Shown: positions 58,774 through 64,000 of the stretch, in pieces | How positions within the stretch are numbered: position 1 is the stretch's first letter | Layout: each line of letters opens with the position of its first letter | From: Biomphalaria glabrata | Taxonomy: Eukaryota; Mollusca; Gastropoda; Planorbidae | Length of the DNA: 64,000 nucleotides | Assembly: GCF_947242115.1 (NCBI RefSeq) | Contig: NC_074716.1 | Span: forward strand, 9,501,501 to 9,565,500 | Direction of reading: 5' to 3' | The notes under the pieces: model-generated | The model's input: only the letters and a program-made list of their open reading frames with translations | What the model was told of the DNA's origin: nothing | Database searches by the model: none | Position numbers and translations under genes: made by a program

Positions 58774-59038
58774 TAGGGTCTATTAGGTTCAAGCGTATAT
58801 ATAAGGCAAAAATATGATATAAATATAAGACAAGTCGTTATACATGTCTGAAAAATAAATTATAAAAAAGCATGCATTTATACTATTGAAATAAAACAAT
58901 TGAAATGTTCAAAGCACGACACAGTTGCTGAGGAAGATTTCGTGCTCCCTTGTTTTGATGTTGCTTCAGCAGGGTCTCCTACAAATAGGTCGGTGCACTT
59001 TCTATAAATCAGTTTACCGATGAAGAACTTAATCTTTT

Positions 59039-59289
59039 TTATTTTGAAGCTAATAAAGGTAGAATTTGTGCGCAGAGGCAGCCAATAGGGCGCCCTTCTC
59101 TTAACTCCTGTGCAAGTTTTTCAATGATTTGTATACTCGAATGTTGATCTATGCGAATGACGAGCTGGCAGCTCCAACATCTCATACTATAATCAGGCCC
59201 TTAATTGTGTGAAGAGGAATTATATAATTTTGAAGTTAACTTTATATATATTTTTTTTGATGTAAGAAATATGTATATTTTCAAGTCAG

Positions 59290-59352
<63 letters not shown>

Positions 59353-62300
59353 AAATAAAGTCTTCTTAGGAAACCAAATTTAAGTTTATGTTTGTTTTTT
59401 AAACAATATATATATATATATAAATAGGGGGCGTGGTGGCTCAGTGGTTAAGCATTAGGCTTCCGAACCTGGGGTCCTGGGTTCGAATCTCGGTGAAGAC
59501 TGGGATTTTGAGTTTCGGGAATCTTAGGGCGCTCCTGAGACCACCCAACTTTATTGTGCCGAAGGACTTTACTTGGGGAAAATAAATGCGGTTGATCTTG
59601 CGCTGGTCACATGACACCTTGTTCGCTGGCCGAAGAAACAGATGAGATGACTTTTACATCATCTGCCCTTATGATACCAAGGTGTTATGGAGTGTGCGTG
59701 AGTATTCTGATGTAACCTTGAGTAAGTTTCAGACAGGATACGTTTATAAGAAAGGAAAATAAGGGAGGTTTCAAAAAGTAATAAGAAATATTAGTTGAAA
59801 TGGGAGAGGGAGACAGAAGAATGTATTGCAGTATCTTTTGTTTAAATTATTCAACATCATTGTGCCTCTACCTGTACACACATTGAAACTGAATGGTGTA
59901 CACTTTAATTCAATTCGTTTTTAATTAACAAGAAGTTAAAGTTTTATCCAAGTTCTGTATTAAGAAAATAATGCTAAATGGTTTGGTTGGGATAATGTTC
60001 TGAAGCTACAGCCCAACAACGACCTGTAATCATACAGTGATATATTTTTATCATAGGTATTGCACGTGAAGAGAATTTCACAGGTATTTTTTTTTCTTCA
60101 AGAATAGCACCAACTAACATTTGTTACCAACTATTTAAACCTGGTTAGACTTAGATATGTTCTCTGGCCTCAATTATTTCCCGCCCTTAACACGTTGGCT
60201 CATCACATTTAAAGCTTTTCATTCTCATAAGCCATTCGTTTGATACCAAAATAGTTTTATATTTCTGAAAGTTAATGTACTCGATCTTTTAAAGTGTAAT
60301 GATTTTCCAATACATACTACCTTTAAAATAGTAGAACAAACTTAAGTCCCGTGGATCCAATGGATGGTGTCCTTTCCAAATTTCAAAGCTCTTGAGGCGA
60401 ATTTCTCGTTTGGAATAGTCAATGTCACCAACTAAACAAACAGAAACAAACACATTTTCAATATATATATATATAATTTAAACGTATATCAATCGTGGGA
60501 TATTTTCAGATTAGCGGCTAATCTATGTATAGCTAGCATTTCTTTGTTTCCTGAATACAGGAGGAGTTGATAACCTATGCCAAATTAAAAATGTTATTTT
60601 TTAATTATGTGCCCTTTTTTTTTTTTGGAACAACAAGAGTTTCGTTTCCTATTCTCATCCTCTTGTAGCATTAAGAAATTTCAATATGGGTGATAAATAA
60701 GCCTGTCTATAGCACAAGTAAAAAAAAAAAAAACTTATTTTTTTTCAAATAGCATTAAAGAAGTTGGAACTTAAAAAAGGAGAAAAAAAAATAATTTTAA
60801 AAGACTTTAAAACCACAAAGCTAAAATTTAGGGTAGTAGTATCAATTAGTTTAGATCAGGATGGCTGCCTGGTCGTGCGGTTTGTGCGCTGGACAGTCGT
60901 TCAGATTTATCGACGGTCGAGGGTTCAAACCCTGTCCGCTCCTATCCCCCGTCGTCCTGCGGGAGGTTTGGACTAGGAAGTAAACTATCTTCAACTCTGA
61001 AGGAACATCCGAAACATTTTACAACATTTTTTTTTACAAACAGTCATGTAATCAAATCAAATGTGGGGGAAAAAAAGGGGTTATATGTGAAAATGTTACC
61101 GTGAACGTTTTTTAAATGCATTAAAATAAAAACGATCTGAATTCGAACTCGAGGAGCCTCCTCAAGCCAACACATTAACATCTGTGCTAGGGAAGTGCTT
61201 ATGAAAATAGAAGATTAATAGTTATCTATTTTTAACTTCAAACTTTAAAGCGACGACTCTGCATAATTTAAAGGGAACTAATTCAACTTATGCCACCACA
61301 TCAAGTGCAATTTCTTTGTCTTGTTCAATGGAAAACAAAATAAATAATTACCTATAGTTTATGAACTAATTGTGTTTTTTTTTTTATTGTAAAGAAAAAA
61401 ATTCTGCAAAATTTCAGCTTCATCTGAAATGGGGGGGGGGGCAGAAATAACGTGTACAGACTTTTTACCAAACAATCTGACAGAGTGAGTTGATATAAGC
61501 TTTGTAATATAGAAAAAGCCAGTATCTTACGCGATCCACTCCGGGCAGTGTTCCGGCTGACATCGTTCCGAACAGTTTGGATGTGTTCTATAAGACTCCC
61601 TGCTGAATCCCTCTCTACCGCAAGCATCTCCTGAGCTGTTTGACATTAAAAATAAGAAACATAAGAAACGTAAGAAACATAAGAAACGTTTTTAAAAAAC
61701 ATAAAAAAAAAAAATTATAAGGACTATAACATTTTGTACATCACATACATTCCAACAGACAGAAAACATAAATACAATAATTTTATTTATTTGTGGAAAG
61801 AAAAGGAGGAGACAAAAGATCCAAGGACTTACCCATATTCATGTTTTCATTACTATTTTGTGCTTCCGTGTTGACATTCTCAGGACCGTCTCTATTTTCC
61901 TTGGCGTGATGGCTCGAATTCATCTCCCCATGAGCTGTGTTTGTTAGAGTTCGTTGTGCAGTTTCGATGTTCACAATTCTCCGCCTTTGTCCTGCATCTG
62001 TCAATGTTGTAAATTCGTCATCTTAAAGAGAACAACAATTGCCTTGTTCAAGAGAAACTTGGGTAGGAATGTATATTTCGTGTCTTATCGTATAAATTGT
62101 TTGCTCTAATCCTCTATTGTTTTTTTTTTGTAATGCACAATAGTAAAACAAATTTCCTCACTAATAATGAAGATTATTATTATTACTATTTAGGACTAAT
62201 TAGGAATTTTCTGATGATGTGGCAGGTCTGTAGCAGTACCACCATCTGACAGGCAACAATAATTTTCCTAGGAATTTTAAGGGCCTTGAAGATATCTGTG

Positions 62301-63810
62301 AGGTCAGTTGTCATAAACCCTTCGGTTGATATAACAATGGGGTATATTATTTTAGACAACTTCCATAAAGGCTTAATCTTCAAGCCTAGGTTCCCATATT
62401 TTCTTTGTTTTTCTATTTTAGTTTTTCCTAAATAAAAACGGCGATGCCAAAAATGGTAGAGTCTTTATATATCGGAAGCTATGAACCAAAAACTACCAGT
62501 AATCGAAACCATATCACCCTCGACCCAGACAGACAGATGGAGTGAACTAAGATATCTTTATAAAATTTTTTTAAAGATTCGACCCATGACAGACAGATGG
62601 AGTGAGCTATGATATCTTTATAAAACAAAGTTTTAAAGATTCGACCCAGACAGACAGATGGAGTGAACTAAGATATCTTTATAAAAAAAAAGTTTTAAAG
62701 ATTCGACCCAGACAGACAGATGGAGTGAGCTAAGATATCTTTATAAAAAAAAATGTTTTAAAGATTCGACCCAGACAGACAGATGGAGTGAGCTAAGATA
62801 TCTTTATAATAAAAAAAGGGTCATATAATTTATAGTAAAACCAAGTAAAACTAGTGAAATTAAAAAGTGTTTATAAAGTATTTACCACTTTGGTTTTCTA
62901 CCAATGTCAACATATTTGTTTTCATTGTTTCTGCGTTTGGATCAATGCTATATTTCACCACTGAAGAATCTCCGAGAGACACAAAAAACCCATTCCCATA
63001 ATGATGACTGAGAATTAATACCTTTCTAGCCATGTATTGTCTTATACCAGAAGGCACGCTGTTGGCCAGTTGATTCATCTGTCGTTGCAAATCATTTAGT
63101 TCAACAATGACCTGCGAATCATTCGTGAAACAAACCAATACTGACTGATAAATACCCGTGGTTTTATGTCTGAAGGCACGATTTCCCCTAAGTTTCAACG
63201 TTCCTGATTTATCAAGTGTCAAGGTCACTTCTGCTTCCCTAGCAATGTCATTGGATAAAAAATGGCTAGATCTGGTAACAAATATGACTCCACCTTGTGA
63301 AGGGACTCCACCTTGTGAAGGTAGATCCTTGCATGGGAAAAGCATGACATGACCGTTGCCAAATGATCCGATGCCTCTGCACTCTATTTTAACAGTAAGT
63401 TTTGCTAAGACGTGCAACAAATGTAAGAATGAGTCGTCAACTATCTCTCGTGGCCAATTGGAATAGTCCTGATCTAGATGATTTATAGATAAATATCCGT
63501 TGTGATCAGCACCCGCACAACAATTATTATCTCGAGTTAAAGAAGGTCTAATATGGTTTCTATCAACTGTTGGAAACAATAAAAACAATTTAGACATAAA
63601 GTATTTAGCATAAGAATCAGTTTTTTTTTAGTTCTTCATAAAATTAAAGACTTTCCATATTTAATGCTCCTCTGAGCTTCCTTCGCTTTGCTTTGTATTC
63701 AAATTGATAATTTTTTTTTAATGTTTAGATAGATTCAAATTGTTAGGTATTGTACTCACAGAAGCTTTGATTAGTGGTGACATGTGTGAAGTCCTGTAAC
63801 TCTTCCATAT
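59039..63810 (-). CDS. Gene 4: trypsin-fold-like domain joined to a C-terminal BIR (partial)
   Basis: Exons in transcript order, all phase 1: 63810-63760, 63566-62886, 62021-61833, 61635-61531, 60431-60321, 59199-59039 (431 aa from ATG 63808). Two bases before that ATG fit a phase-1 acceptor, so coding may continue past the window. Residues about 60-230 resemble a trypsin-like fold: WP, LAKLTVKIECRG, GNGHV, FVTRSSH and VLILSHHYGNGFFVSLGD. I find no GxSG serine motif, so it is probably not an active protease. A polar linker spans 244-341. The BIR spans two exons: SFEIW, PRDLSLFYYFKG, then C386-x2-C389, H398, C419/C421. The protein stops there, without a RING. PSQGGV is duplicated. The stop codon overlaps an AATAAA (59037-59042). 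The BIR call is firm for the first half and weaker for the second. Function unknown. Confidence 0.7.
59284..59352. repeat. (AT)n microsatellite (gene 4 intron)
   Basis: It is an uninterrupted AT run about 55 bp long. Confidence 0.95.
59427..59685 (+). repeat. SINE family B copy, best preserved (gene 4 intron)
   Basis: It has gggggcgtggtggctcagtg as A-box head and gggttcgaatctcgg as B box, then gggattttgagtttcggg and the tail with gatgacttttacatcatct. It is the only long copy on the + strand here. Confidence 0.8.
60785..61505 (+). mobile_element. MITE-D copy with SINE-A inside (gene 4 intron)
   Basis: The left part has gtagtatcaattagtttagatca and the right part resumes at cagtcatgtaatcaaatc. 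Between them lies SINE-A. The right terminus gagtgagttgatataagctttgt is intact and ends about 26 bp before the exon at 61531. Confidence 0.65.
60857..61035 (+). repeat. SINE family A copy, best preserved
   Basis: It has aggatggctgcctggtcgtg as A-box region, gggttcaaaccctg as B box, gtcctgcgggaggtttgga, and the tail gaaggaacatccgaaacat. It interrupts MITE-D. Confidence 0.8.
62521..62818. repeat. ~62-bp tandem array, 5 copies (gene 4 intron)
   Basis: The unit starts cgacccagacagacagatgg, contains agatatctttata and ends ttttaaagatt. Starts are at 62521, 62580, 62642, 62704 and 62767. Length differences lie in the A/T run. It ends about 65 bp from the exon at 62886. Confidence 0.85.
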
Positions 63811-64000
63811 CTGTAATACATAGAACAAAAGTCAGTTATCTGAACTACTCAACTTGTATTCGAAATACATAAATCATATATTTCAATTAAAGTTGAATTA
63901 CTTTTTAAACAGTTATTGTTGGGTTTATTTTATTTTCAACTCTAATGTTTAGCTTTAAAACATTATTGAAATCTATTTAATTTTATTATTTAATAATCTG

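Noticed and set aside
59427-59500. Possible tRNA gene
   Set aside because: It has A and B boxes, but no clean cloverleaf, and it continues into the SINE-B body found in many copies.
60058-60084. Possible 27-nt plus-strand exon (IAREENFT) with AG and GT borders
   Set aside because: It is too short to trust, and lies on the strand opposite to gene 4 with no partner exons.

Overview
The window looks like nuclear DNA of a mollusc, most likely a heterobranch (freshwater pulmonate-type) gastropod. The genes are split by GT-AG introns. The DNA is AT-rich, full of microsatellites and degraded LINE, SINE and DNA-transposon copies. The real genes are divergent BIR (inhibitor-of-apoptosis-type) proteins, a family known to be expanded in molluscs. 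The taxonomic call is inference from gene family and repeat style. No bacterial operon, ribosome binding site or CRISPR is present.

Genes. Four BIR genes can be assembled by hand from exons whose splice sites and reading frames agree; every coding junction is phase 1. Gene 1 (4288-13022, +) has an N-terminal hydrophobic segment, a divergent BIR-like domain, a canonical BIR domain and a C-terminal RING finger. Gene 2 (25057-35735, +) and gene 3 (40645-50593, +) are tandem duplicates. Each has an N-terminal membrane segment, a divergent BIR-like domain, a low-complexity linker split over small exons, and a second divergent BIR at the extreme C-terminus without a RING. Gene 4 (59039-63810, -) converges on gene 3. 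It joins a domain resembling a trypsin-like fold, apparently without its serine motif, to a linker and a C-terminal BIR. It probably continues past the right edge.

Layout. 1-2460: worn LINE copies. 2461-4287: gene 1 upstream flank. 4288-13022: gene 1, with LINE, SINE and MITE insertions in its introns. 13023-25050: intergenic, with a piggyBac-like relic, a hAT-like relic, MITEs and several LINE pieces. 25057-35735: gene 2, with large repeat-filled introns. 35736-40640: intergenic, with an antisense LINE that carries endonuclease and RT. 40645-50593: gene 3, whose intron 4 carries a 53-bp x 15 tandem array. 50594-59038: intergenic, rich in simple repeats. 59039-63810: gene 4, with a ~62-bp x 5 tandem array in an intron.

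How the genes may work together (inference). Canonical BIR and RING modules bind caspases or adaptors and ubiquitinate them. Here only gene 1 keeps a RING, and that RING has Asp where the usual zinc-binding His should be. Genes 2-4 have BIR-like folds without a ligase domain. Three of the four start with a hydrophobic segment, which suggests membrane-associated BIR proteins. This cluster is the most interesting biology in the window.
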